Source: Allolobophora icterica
Lineage: Eukaryota > Annelida > Clitellata > Crassiclitellata > Lumbricidae
DNA: 64,000 nt
Assembly: GCA_963556255.1 (NCBI GenBank)
Contig: OY744609.1
Span: 25,920,358-25,984,357, forward strand
Direction: 5' to 3'
The notes under the pieces were generated by a model. It searched no databases and had not been told where the DNA came from. It was given only the letters and a program-made list of their open reading frames with translations. Shown here in pieces: positions 1 to 10,167 of this stretch. Each line of letters begins with the position of its first letter. Position 1 is the first letter of the stretch. The position numbers were made by a program, and so were the translations under genes.

Positions 1-311
1 CAATAAAACCAATGCAATTTACTATGCACTACCATAGTACTGTACATATGTTGCACAGCGTCTCATGTCGTGTACCGCTTTCGGACTGGACTAGATTGAA
101 CCCTACAAGATTAAGTCAGATTTGATTTGAGTAGATGAAGGTAGAATAGATCAGATCAGATTGTATCAGATTGTAGTTTGAGCCATTCACAGCAGACTTG
201 ATATTAATAGCATATGTTGACTGAAAGAGACTTTCTCAAAAGCAAGCAAAACACACCATACACGTGATAAATGGCAAAAAACTACTGGCGCTACAAAATC
301 GCCCACCCTAC
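1..311. other. Intronic sequence, no gene seen
   Basis: This is the start of intron 2 of transporter A, reading leftward. It holds degenerate GATCAGATT-like low-complexity sequence at about 100-180 and nothing else I recognise. Exon 3 of the transporter is not present, so it must lie beyond the left edge. Confidence 0.5.
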
Positions 312-514
312 TTCGGTGACGATTGTCTCTTCGAACTCCTGTCTGTCGTACGTCCATCCATTCGGACATGGCGTCGTTGTGTTGCTAAGCGACGAATTGA
401 CGAAACGGGTGCACTGTGAGTAGCGCCACCTTTTGCCCTTTCCAAGTACCAGCGGAATGGAATCGTTGAGCGTTTCGTTCTCCCACAGTTTGCAGTGGTG
501 TTCGGGTTCGCCAC
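312..514 (-). CDS. Transporter A exon 2 (coding)
   Basis: 203 nt, entering in phase 1 and leaving in phase 0 after TIVTE. It encodes the Cys-rich, N-glycosylated extracellular loop. About 100 bp of the flanking intron just beyond 515 is also alignable with the equivalent intron of transporter B (shared blocks such as AACAATGGCGGAAGTGGT). Confidence 0.85.
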
Positions 515-3500
515 CTGGAAGGAAAAACAATGGCGGAAGTGGTCAGAAGTCTTGATCTTTTACCCGTGGGGTTTGATTTTATAAAGCGATTCCGAACTTC
601 ATGGAAAATTTAGACGCCGCACGAGAGACAACGCTTGATTTAAATCTCTATTTTGGCAAGTATTGTTTCGCTGAGTTTGAAAAGGTTCTGAAAAGGCGCT
701 ATATAAATTTAAAAACATGGACATATATGCAAGCGTCTGCACAGGGTCGTAACTTTGGTCGAAAAAGTGGGGGTATCCAGGGGCCTCTATCCCCCTAAGT
801 CATTGGAGCAACGTCCCTTTTCCCCCTCTTTCCCCCCTCCCCGTTCCTTCGTCCCCAAAAAGGTGGCACACACAATGACAGATCTCCCCCTATTTCATGG
901 ATGGAGCATTTGCTCCAAGGTTTCTATGGTGTAGACGCCCCTGGGGGTATCAACTTCGTACATACGCGAAGCAAGGCTGAGACTCGATCTCTGGGAAGGC
1001 ACAATAATAAAATATTGATTGGCACAGTACCTACCCCCAGTCCAAAAAGTTGGATACGGGTACCCCTCGTACTTCCGACAAATTGCGCCTATGCGTCTGC
1101 ATACATGCATTTGCTTATTAAGCGCCTGGAGATTCTATATTTATTTATTTCGGATATTTCTATAGCGCCTCCTCAAGTCTACTACTACTCAGAGGCGCTC
1201 CCGACTACAGAATTGGTATACTGTGTCGGAGTTTTCACGCCGAAGCGCCACGAGCAATCGCGAGTGAAGGACTTGCCCAAGGTCCGTACGCAGCGGCTAG
1301 AGTGGGATTCGAACCTGCAATCCTCCGGTCACAAGGCGCCGAGCTTACCACTGAGCCACCACGCCCCTATAAGACGCTATGTATACACAAATTTCTAAAT
1401 ATATGCAATTTTATGCATATCAGAAGGTAATTTATTTCTTGTGCGTGAGTGTACAATTGTACATACGTATTATATGCAGGCCTGCATGTAAGTGTATCTG
1501 TATATGTACAATTGTACATATAGGCAGTGATATTTTACTTCGCTGATTAATTTTACTTCTAGTTCTTATTCACTTCTTTTGAAGTAATTTAACTTCTGCT
1601 TCAACTTCTCGTTCTCAAATAATTTTACTTCTAGTTCTTATTCACTTCTTTTGAAGCAATTTTACTTCTCCTTCTACTTCTCGTTCTCAAGTAATTTTAC
1701 TTCTACTTCTAGTTCAGGTATTACTTATCAGGTTTTTCTCGCTCTTACCTGTAGTGCTTTCATTCTACACACATTTTTTCATTATGATGTTTTATTTAGG
1801 CCTAAGCTTTAATTCCACTCAAAAACAGATTTTACTGACACGCAGGATATTGGAACAGTCCTTAACCTGACACCAATCAATAATTTTAGAGTTAATTTTT
1901 AACACAGTAAAAATATGACCACGTAATCAAATGAAGTTTAAAGTGTGTGAGTTTTTCCTGAGATTAAAACTTCACCGTTGTCCAGTTTTATCATTTACTA
2001 CTAGACTTCAGCATTTTCCATTTTTCTCCAATGTCTGAGTTGTGACTAAAGTATCTCCAAACAGCACATTCCCTTTTACTACCAACGAAAATTTTTGACA
2101 CTCATTTCAGTGTGAAAGAAATATAATTATAACGAATGGACCTTTTAAACCTTTTCTCTCGGGCATAAAGAATATTAGGAAATGTTTCACTAATTATGGC
2201 TAAAGTAGGCTATGAGATTCTCATCACACATGAATGTATGCGCCAAATCCAAACAACAAACGGACATATGAAAATAATGAAACATATTTCTGTAGTTCAG
2301 TACTAAAATAAGACTCCTAAAAATTAAAAGTTTCTTAATTTTCGTTCTCAAAATAATTATACTTCTTACTCTTATTCACTTCTGAAGGTCTTAATTTCAC
2401 TTCTTATTCTATTCTCGTTCTTAAAATAATTTTTATTCTACTTCTACTTCTGCTGCACGAAAATCAAATAATTATTATTCTTATTCGACTTCTTATTCAC
2501 GAAAATATCACTGCATATAGGGCCCTATTTGTATATTGTTAGAGGTCGATTAACTAAAGACGATTCTCGCTTAAAATAAAATAAAAAGCAAAATAAAAGT
2601 ATATTATTCAAAAGTAATACACTCCACAAGTAGACCTTTTCGAGATAAAACCTAAACTAGACAATACCGCGGCAGCTACAATAACAGCAGCTGAACATTT
2701 CAACCAACAGCCGCTTCACAGAAGACCAGATAATTTTTGGAAAGCATGGCATAGGAAATATACATTTTTCTGGATCTTGCTCTATCGCTGATGTGGCGCG
2801 CCCAATTTAGTAAGAACTTCCATAGGTCTGATCTGAACCCAGGGGCGGTACATGACTTTGAGAAGGCACGTCTTCACGCCTAGTGCACTCAGCCTATCTC
2901 GAACCCTGTCGCTTCCGTGGAGGCAATATGCACTTGTGTAAAAGTCCTGCATACTGGGAAGGCTTGTGACCCTGATGACCTTTCCGCAGAACACCTGCTG
3001 TATGCCCATCCTAGTCTTATTGTTCATCTTAAGTTATTAATTTCAAGCAGATTCTCTCATGGATTTGTACCTGACAGTTTGTTGCTGGAACTATAGTCAT
3101 CATCAGTTCCTGACGCCAGCCATTTGGTGGCGATGGGTACGAATAAATGATCTCCATTGTCCTCGGTCATTTGTCAAGTCTACTGCCCCCTTAATGTTAG
3201 ATATGTCCTCAGTTATATTATCTATTCAGCGTAGTCTTGGTCTGCCTTTGTGTCTTTTCCCTTCGAATCTTGCATGTAGTGCACTGTGTGGGATTCGGTC
3301 AACTGGCATTCTCTCTACATGTCCAAACCATCGGAGTCTTCGTTGAACGACTTTGTCTAGCAGAGTTGTTTTGATGCCTAATGATTGTCTTATGTCATCG
3401 TTTCTTATTTTCTGCAGTCTTGAAATCCCTGCGATCTTGCTCAAGCAGCTCATTTCTGCTGTTAGAATTCTTCTTTCATCTTGTTTCGCATTGTCCAACA

Positions 3501-6500
3501 TTCCGATCCATATAGGAAAATGGGTTGTATCATTGTCTCGTATATTTTTATCTTGGTTTTCTTTGTTAATTCTTTGCTCCTCCATATCCTGTTCATTATT
3601 CCAAATGCTTGTGAAGCGCGTCCAATTCTTCTTTGTATATCTCTTTCGTTGCTGCCATCAGCGTTTATTAGCCCCCACCGGCGTAAACTTGTCCAAAATA
3701 TTGGTGGGGCAAGGGGTATGGACCAGAGGGGCAAAAAACAAGTTCTTTCAAGATGAAAAGTTGGGTTTTTTGCTTTTTTTTCTCGTTTTTTTCGTTTTTA
3801 TAGTTTTTGTTTTTTTTAAATTTTCGGATTTCGGATTATAAAAATCGTGAAAAATGGCCAATTAAGACATAACTAACAAGAGCTCCAACTCAGTTTAATT
3901 CAGTTGCGATTTCCGAAAATTAAAAATCATTAAATCAATGTTATTAAGATAACTTCTACAAAAATAAGAAATTTATTTTTTTAAACAAAAAACAAATTTT
4001 GTAATTTTGTGGTTTTCTTTTCCTTTTTTGTTTAAAACCAAAATCCGAAAAAAAAACTTTTTTCACCTCTGGTCTGGACAGTCAGCAAAGGCTTCCGGTG
4101 TTACGTTAATGCGTATGAAATGGGGCAATTTGTTTACATGTAAATTTGTTTCATATCGAAGAAATTGAAGATCAAAATAAATCTTTACTTTCATTATGAA
4201 TTTCTGATAGTATTTCAGTTCTGTGTCTCTGTTTTTCTGTTTCTGAAGAAATTTGTCTATATTGAAACATAATATTTAAAGTTTTGAAGAAATTCTCCTC
4301 TCGATTTTGGGTGGGGGCATTGCCCCGGCTCCTCAATTATTGGGGGGCACGTGCCCCGGCTGACCCCCCAGAGTCTACGCCTATGTTAGCCCCCCTAGAT
4401 AGACGAATTGTTCTACTTGCTCAATAGCCTCTCCTTGGATTGTGATAGTTATTGGTGTCTCTTTGGTCTTCTCAATCACCATTGTCTTAGTTTTCTCTGC
4501 GTTGATCATTAGGCCAATTCTTCTACTGGTTTTGTCAATCTGTGTCGTAATATCCTATAGTTCTGGCTTGCTTCTAGTGAGGAGGCCAATGTCGTCAGCA
4601 AATGGGAGATTATTCACCAGCTCTCCATTTAGCTTTATTTCTGCCTCGGTATTGTTGAGGCTGAGTGACATTACTGCGTCTAACACTAGGTTAAATAAGT
4701 ATGGGGGATAAGATGCATCCTTGTCGTACTCCAGTTTCGTGTGAAAGTATACTGTGATCGTTTTATCTTCTTCTATGGCACTTGATGATTTTCTATAGTG
4801 CCTCTAATAAAGATAAAACTGGGAATTTCGATGATATTGAGAATTACAGACCCATTACTTTGATCCCTGTTATTTCTAAGCTTTTTCAATCTTTTCTTCT
4901 GAATATTTGTCAGGGATATTTACCAATTGTTGACTTGCAGTTTGAATTTAAGCCAGGGCCGGGTTGCACCAATGCTATTTTGCCTTGGTCAGCCATCAAG
5001 TACTTCAACACTAGAGGTAGTTGAGTTTACGATGCGGCGCTTGATCTCAGAAAAGCCTTTGATAGTGTGAACCATTACAAATTGTTTAAAAGTTACTTAA
5101 TTACTATACTATTACTATATCATGACATTTTTTGCAATTGGTATGGTAAGTTTTTTGTTGCAGTTAGACGGAGCGGTAGCATGTCTTCACAGTTCCCTGT
5201 TGGCAGTGGGGTTAGGCATGGTAGCACTTTGTCTCCTGGGCTGTTTAACCTTCTCATGCATGTATTTATTTCCGGCCTAAGGTGTACTGATATGGGTTGT
5301 CATATACAGAATCATTTTTATGATTGTTTTTGTACGCTGATGATATCACCTTACTGTCCCCTTCAGTATATGGTCTCCAGATCATGTTAAATGTTTGTTG
5401 CATGAGAAGCACTACACTCTTGCTCGAGTTTAACTGTTGCAAGTCTTTTTGTATACAGTTTGGTATTGTCAATCGATTCGATGTCTTTGGGTGGTAACTC
5501 AATTTCTTCGTGTTGATTCTCTCAAGTATTTAGGTATTCATTTAATGAGTGGCCGTAGACATGATTGTAACTTTGACACTGATCCTTTGAAACGGTCGTT
5601 CTAAAGGGTAGTCCCCGGCGCCATCTGCCGCCGCCGCCGCTAAGCCTTCAAGGAAGTCAATTGATAATATGTTTGAAAAATTGGGGAATAAAGGCGGCCA
5701 TTTGCGTTCCAAAGAGAAATCCGGAGTTTGGGCCCATTTTAGCGAACTATGCTACCGGTGAGACATGCAGTAGCCTATACTATTGTAGGTAGAGACTTTA
5801 ATGTTGCGTGCTTTAGTTTCTTATCGCATTAACTACCATCTTTTGCTGTGACTTTCATGTAAGTTACTATTGTATAATTCCGTGTGCCTCTTCAACATAA
5901 CAACTGTGTTAAATATAGGCTGGACAAGCGCTGCGATGCAGCCTTGGACCTAGTGGTAGGCCTATGCTTTATTCCTTTTATAAGCACTCAAATGAGTCAT
6001 AAATTCACTTTAACATTAATTTGCACAATCATCGGTGTGTCCTATGTCAGCATGTCCACATTGAGCGGAACCCTTATAGAACCATATTCCCATATTGTAC
6101 CCATATAGAGCCCATGTGGGCCCCATTAAAAGCCCATGGAAGTGACGGCACGGTCAGTACAGTATGGGGTAAATTGCATTGTATTGTTAGGTAATCAGGT
6201 ATGTGACAACAAAGTGAGTGGGTGGGTGAGTGAGTAGGTGGATGAGTAGGTCAGTGAGCGATTGAGTGGGTGGATGATTGAGTGGGTGGGTGAATGAGTG
6301 GGTGGGTGTGAGCGAGTGACTTAGTGGTTGGGTGAATGAATGAGTGGGTAAGTGGGTGGATGATTGAGTGGGAGGGCGAGCAGGTAGATGAGTAGGTAAG
6401 TGGGTGGATGATTGAGTGGGTGGGTGAGTGATTGGATGATTGATTGAGCGACTGACTGACCTGTAAATACGATAGACATCATATTCCAACATCCGGATAG

Positions 6501-6587
6501 TGAGAAGCTGGTACAGATCATTGTATAGACGACGATCCTCCATCGGTTGAACGTTCCTATCCTCAGCAGCGCTTCGTCGACATCCAT
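312..6587 (-). CDS. SLC22-type transporter A (5' partial)
   Basis: Two coding exons (6461..6587 and 312..514) of a major-facilitator transporter of the SLC22 (organic cation/anion/carnitine) family. Exon 1 encodes the family's N-terminus (MDVDEALLRIGTFNRWR) and the first membrane segment. Exon 2 encodes most of the large extracellular loop between TM1 and TM2, with four cysteines, N-glycosylation sequons (NET, NSS) and the ending TIVTE that precedes WNLVCD in this family. Exon lengths (127 and 203 nt) and phases are identical to transporter B 34 kb away, so this is a tandem duplicate. Splice sites are canonical: donor CAG|GTCAGT at 6460 and acceptor TTCCAG|GT at 515; exon 2 ends GAA|GTAGGG. 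Intron 1 is 5.9 kb and carries several transposons. The remaining exons lie left of base 1, so whether the gene is intact cannot be judged. Substrate is unknown. Confidence 0.85.
742..1093. mobile_element. hAT-like MITE, family V copy 1
   Basis: Ends read CAGGGTCGTAACTTTGG on the left and, inverted, CATAGGCGCAATTTGTC on the right. The insertion is flanked by the perfect 8-bp duplication CGTCTGCA (734-741 and 1094-1101). The body matches the copy at 32253-32458 in inverse orientation. A second MITE (778-943) has inserted into this one. No coding capacity. Confidence 0.85.
778..943. mobile_element. hAT-like MITE, family IV copy 1 (nested)
   Basis: 166-bp element beginning CAGGGGCCTCTA and ending TAGACGCCCCTG, flanked by perfect 8-bp duplications GGGGTATC (770-777, 944-951). 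It lies inside the family V element, so it inserted later. Two other copies are at 42341 and 47925. Confidence 0.9.
1135..1372 (-). mobile_element. tRNA-derived SINE, family a
   Basis: Read on the minus strand the head resembles a tRNA, with A-box-like GTGGCTCAGTGGTAAGC and a B box GGTTCGAATCC. It is followed by a body (CAAGTCCTTCACTCGCGATT) and an end containing GGCGCTATAGAAATATCC. The same body occurs at 57703 and 59219. Confidence 0.75.
1525..2513. mobile_element. hAT-like element, family I copy 1
   Basis: 989-bp element with inverted ends CAGTGATATTTT/AAAATATCACTG and a perfect 8-bp duplication CATATAGG (1517-1524 and 2514-2521). Both subterminal regions are arrays of TTTTACTTCTA-like motifs in opposite orientation, as is common for transposase-binding subterminal repeats in hAT elements. 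No transposase recognised. The second copy is at 59919-61381. Confidence 0.9.
2522..3084. other. Unannotated intron sequence
   Basis: Part of intron 1 of transporter A. I see no exon, RNA gene or repeat boundary here; the open frame at 2782-3027 (minus) has no recognisable similarity. Confidence 0.4.
3085..4790 (-). mobile_element. Non-LTR retrotransposon fragment (LINE), split
   Basis: Minus-strand reverse-transcriptase remnants in order: a palm motif FADDIGLLTRSKPE around 4590, a block ending EQFVYLGG near 4390, then after a 710-bp insertion NERDIQRRIGRASQAFGIMN, the LYGSECWTM block, RRLRWFGHVERMP and KGRPRLR near the 3' end (3220-3680). This C-terminal order is typical of RTE-like/related LINEs. 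In-frame stops and frameshifts show it is dead. A hAT-like element at 3676-4385 interrupts it. Confidence 0.8.
3676..4385. mobile_element. hAT-like element, family VI copy 1
   Basis: 710 bp with ends CACCGGCGTAAACTTGTCC and, inverted from the right, CATAGGCGTAGACTCTGG. Perfect 8-bp target duplication TTAGCCCC (3668-3675, 4386-4393). Inserted into the LINE reverse transcriptase. The interior is A/T rich with no coding frame recognised. A 133-bp copy made only of the termini is at 19140. Confidence 0.85.
4780..5585 (+). mobile_element. LINE reverse-transcriptase relic
   Basis: Plus-strand reading gives ENYRPITLIPVISKLFQSFL, then AALDLRKAFDSVNHYKLF (with a stop), then VRHGSTLSPGLFNLL, the fingers-palm series of a CR1/Jockey-group reverse transcriptase. 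The catalytic YADD region is frameshifted (around 5330). Truncated at both ends and inverted relative to its neighbour. Confidence 0.75.
5586..6185. other. Unannotated intron sequence
   Basis: No gene or element identified. There is a GCCGCCGCCGCC run near 5630 and a short CCCATAT-like repeated stretch at 6075-6145. Confidence 0.4.
6190..6455. repeat. GAGTGGGTG-type minisatellite beside exon 1 donor
   Basis: Degenerate tandem repeat of 12-28 bp units built from GTGAGTGGGTGG, ending a few bases from the exon 1 donor of transporter A. The equivalent intron position of transporter B (40250-40300) carries the same kind of GTGAGTGA repeat, so the repeat predates the duplication. Confidence 0.75.
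6461..6587 (-). CDS. Transporter A exon 1 (coding)
   Basis: 127 nt from the ATG at 6587-6585 to the donor, ending one base into a Gly codon. The frame stays open upstream to 6803, but the start chosen matches the position of the family start (acidic MDVDEALL followed by a G-x-F motif). Confidence 0.85.
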
Positions 6588-6795
6588 CTCCTCTCCTTTC
6601 TCTGTGTCCTCCTTCCTTCCACCTCTTCCTTCTCCTTTTGGAGAAACGGGCCCTGTTTTTACCGACCGGTCAGAACCGGGTACGAAACTGAGACGATATT
6701 CAGTCTGCAGAGGGTCATAAAGCGGTACTTTAATGTCACTGCCAGAACACATCGCTTCCCGTCTACAGCTTAGCAAATTCTTTATGGGCATAATC
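6588..6795 (-). promoter_or_regulatory. 5' leader/upstream region of transporter A
   Basis: About 200 bp upstream of the start codon is alignable with 40433-40640 upstream of transporter B (shared blocks such as CTGTTTTTAC, GACCGGTCAGAACCGG and GAACACATC). This is probably 5' UTR and/or proximal promoter. Homology stops at a hAT insertion starting at 6801. No TATA box identified. Confidence 0.4.
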
Positions 6796-6800
6796 ATAAT

Positions 6801-7745
6801 CATAGTTCGAGAATTCGTGACTTTTGGTTTTAAAATTCGTAAAAATTCGCGAATTTTTGGTCTATTTTAAAATTCGTAAAAATTCGTAAAAATTCGTTGG
6901 GCCATTGTTGGGCCTTGTTTTACATTGACAGTGACGTTTTGCAAAAACAGCGTAAGCAACAACAATATATGTGATGTCGTCATGATTTGTTGTGTTAAGC
7001 TTCTGCTTAGAATTTAATGTAAAATTCAATATTAAAGTTTATTGCGTATCGAGTTAATTTAGTTAAAATCTAATTTCTTTAAGATGAAAGAACATGGACC
7101 GGAGTGGCAGTATGTAGTAATTTTGGAGGAAAAGGAAAAGGTAATCCAAAATATAGTATTGTTTTTGTGACAAGGAATATGTTGGTTGTTCTGCCCGAAT
7201 TCCGGAGCATTTGCATGGCGAAAAAATACAGAAACCAGAGTCAAGTGGGAGCAGTGGGCTGTTCCTGACTGGAAATCAAAGGACGATGAAGTAGCCTAGA
7301 AGACACAGCTCGGTGAACGTTGCCAACCCTTTTTTAACCATGTTTGGTTGCAAGCTGTGTTAATGACTGACTGGTCTCACTGGAGCTGAGGCACTGGTGG
7401 TTTTCGTTCTCCTGACTGACACTCAGTCACACATCCCAACTGTGATAGAAATCGAAGTTCAAGACTCCAAGTAGAACAGTACCTGGTAACTGAATATCAG
7501 TACTATTGTGTTGCTAGTCAGCTATCTTTTACGTCTGATTGATTGATTGCCTATGACACCGACATTTACTTGCTAAAAAGTTGAAAAGTAAACAAATAAT
7601 AAAATTCGTTGTCATGGCAAAAAATTCTATTATTTTATTATTTCACGAATATTAACGAATTTTAAAACTGCAGTTTTAAAATTCGTTAAAATTCGTGAAT
7701 TTTAAAAATTCTTAAAATTCGTAAAATGCGAATTCTCGAACTATG
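6801..7745. mobile_element. hAT-like element, family VII
   Basis: 945-bp element with 17-bp inverted ends CATAGTTCGAGAATTCG / CGAATTCTCGAACTATG (one mismatch) and a perfect 8-bp duplication ATCATAAT (6793-6800, 7746-7753). Subterminal regions are arrays of AAAATTCGTAAAAATTCG. A short plus-strand frame at 7084-7170 (MKEHGPEWQYVVILEEKEK) may be a transposase remnant but is not assignable. It sits about 210 bp upstream of the transporter A start codon. Confidence 0.85.
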
Positions 7746-7753
7746 ATCATAAT

Positions 7754-7965
7754 CATGTGGAAAACATGACCCATGCCATGGAGTCCTTGCAGGCCTGGAT
7801 GTCCTCAAACCGCCTGCCGCTTAACCCCGCCGAGGACGCAGTTTATATGGCTTCGCACTCCCCAACAGCTCTCTAAAATAGATCTGTCTTCTCTTGCCTT
7901 GCAATTCCCACACCTTTCTTTCTCGACCTGGAACTTGCATTCACGCGGCACATAAATCTTCTCTC
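7754..7965 (+). mobile_element. LINE reverse-transcriptase fragment
   Basis: Plus-strand frames give MESLQAWMSSNRLPLNP and, one frame away, TQFIWLRTPQQLSKIDLSSL, a CR1-group post-palm segment. Frameshifted and truncated, running into a TA microsatellite. Confidence 0.7.
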
Positions 7966-7969
7966 TTCT

Positions 7970-7974
<5 letters not shown>

Positions 7975-8005
<31 letters not shown>
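7975..8005. repeat. (TA)n microsatellite
   Basis: Alternating TA run directly abutting the left end of the next transposon. Because of it the target duplication of that transposon cannot be determined. Confidence 0.9.
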
Positions 8006-8009
<4 letters not shown>

Positions 8010-9940
8010 GGTGGTCCTCAAAAATAAAAATTCTTATTTCCTTTATGGTACCCTCTCAATTTGTTACCTTGCCTTAGTATTGAATAAGTGTAAAAGTTTA
8101 GCTTGATTGATTGATATTTAGGGGTCGCTCAGTGCTCATGACTTTTTAACTATTCACGATAATATTGTTCTTCAATCTTCATAATGCCGAAAAACAAACA
8201 ATCAGCACATCAACAATTTATCAAAGACTTTTTAAATTCAAAGACACAAACTGAACAATTTAGACTGTAAGAGACCGAGTGACAAACTCATCTATTGATA
8301 TAGGGGCCTAAAATCAAGCATTTAGTCTTAAAGTAATTGAAAGTTACTGCAGAGACTGCCATTTACTGAACAATTTCTTCAAAACGGTTTAGAGAGCTTT
8401 AGATTGTTGGAGTCCCAGCAGTAGCATAGACTTCTTTACCTCAGGGAACTGAGCTCTCTGCTCAGATACAACCTTCAATAGGTATTGTTTTTGCCCTTTA
8501 TTTTTAATGATGGATGAGTTGAATCTAGGATGGGTTTTACCCCCTGCTCGGCAAAATGTCGTTCACAACCCTGAGACACTGTGCACACTGTCTCGCCTTC
8601 ATTCTCTTCTAATTGATCAGTATCAATCTCAGTTAGGAACTTGCTGGGCAGTTCAAGTATCTCAAAGTAGTTGAGAGTATTGACCGTCACAAAATCTTCC
8701 ATCTGCTTGATGTCAATACTGCTCCTGCTTAAATGCATTTTGGCGGTGTTTGGCCCTGGATTTTGAAGTGACCATGTCTGACCGTGACCATGTTTCGCTT
8801 TATTCCATGGTCGAAAAAAGGCCAAGGCCAATATCTCATCACTCACATTCCACAAGTGCCTGGGTAGAGCCTTGGTGGCTGCTGCAGAAAAGATGATGTC
8901 ATTTATCTCCTTGTACTTCAAGAGAGACTTCAGAAGCCGAAGGTCATTGGAAGGCGATCGGGTTGGGACAAGAAATTCGTGCTTCTGTGTATACCAGACT
9001 ATAGCAAAGAGGCTGACGTCTCTAAGTGACTTTCTTCCCGGACTATAAGTCGGAATTGTTCTCTGAACATTCAGAAGCTGATGGAATACAATATCTTTGC
9101 CATCTATTTGGCTTGATGCAATGCACCGGGTGGGTGCCATCAATCGGATTCCACATGGTGGAATATCACCAAGAAAGATGACAGTGAGTTAAAGTAGCTC
9201 CTGTATTTGATGCCTTACAGTGTCGAAGCACATCGCTTTGACCCTGTCTGCCACCACCCCCCAATCCTTCAACACATTCACAATAGCTTGACTGGCTTCT
9301 TCACTGGTGATTTAACTTTGGCACTCTGAGTGATTGATCCACTTCATATCCTGAGACCAGTACTGGCAATCTATCAACTAACTCTTCCGGTAATGTCTGG
9401 AAGGACCTTCCCATCCCAATGGTACATCTTGCCGATTAAATTCGAGTTTAACTCTGCAAACAATCTGACTGTGGTTTGCAATTCTGGCTTTGTGAATTGA
9501 GGCTCGATTGATTGCAAACTCAGAAGATGTGACTAACTTTAGACAAAAGGTTTTATTTTAATAATTTGTCTTAAAATAAAAAATATTAAAACTTTCACTT
9601 TGCAACAAAATGTGCCAAATGACTGCAACAGGCAGTGATGTAAATCAACAAATTAAATAAGTAAGTAACTTAAAATAGTATATACTAAGTTATTCAATTA
9701 CACCTTACAGTTTTACAATCAAAGCATCAATTGCACCGGTGTGAATATGAAACCGCACAATGCATTTAATACAAAAATGATTTCAAGAACTTTGAATTAG
9801 TTGAGCGACCTCTAAATTTTTTGCAATTTCCATACAAATTGGTAGGAATCATTGTTACATCAAGCACAACAAAATAAAAGGGTACCATAATAAATTTTCA
9901 AAACTTTATTTTTTTTACATAGCTTTGAGGACCACCCTAA
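8006..9940 (-). mobile_element. DNA transposon, superfamily not assigned
   Basis: 1935-bp element with perfect 17-bp terminal inverted repeats TTAGGGTGGTCCTCAAA (8006-8022 and 9924-9940), inserted in a TA-rich tract. It contains a decayed minus-strand transposase-like frame (8475-9330). The termini are not hAT-like, unlike most other elements in this window. Confidence 0.8.
8475..9330 (-). pseudogene. Decayed transposase-like ORF
   Basis: The main open frame is 8475-9143 (222 codons). Upstream, in another frame, are VLKDWGVVADRVKAMCFDT and a block reading TVIFLGDIPPCGIRLMAP. Downstream are PSNDLRLLKSLLKYKEIND and HLWNVSDEILALAFF. I recognise these blocks as shared by a family of transposon-encoded proteins in invertebrates, with a FDT...N-T-G type motif expected for an RNase H-fold nuclease, but I cannot name the superfamily. 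Stops between blocks show this copy is non-functional. Confidence 0.55.
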
Positions 9941-10100
9941 TATATATATACACACACACATATATATACATATATATACATATATATATTCCAAACTCCA
10001 ACATATATATTTGTTGAAACTTTTTGAAAGATTGCTTAGCATATTAAATATATTCCAATATATATACAGTATATATTTATATATATATATATTGAGCAGA
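9941..10100. repeat. TA/CA-rich low-complexity tract
   Basis: Runs of TATATA and ACACAC flank the right end of the transposon. No gene seen. Confidence 0.7.
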
Positions 10101-10167
10101 CATTCTTGCAACATTTCAATATAATATGTATATAGGTCTAAATATTGGAATTTTGAAAGTGTATATA

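Noticed and set aside
6321..6803. Longer N-terminus of transporter A (start at 6803)
   Set aside because: The extra 72 residues have no counterpart in the family and the upstream part lies at the edge of a hAT insertion.
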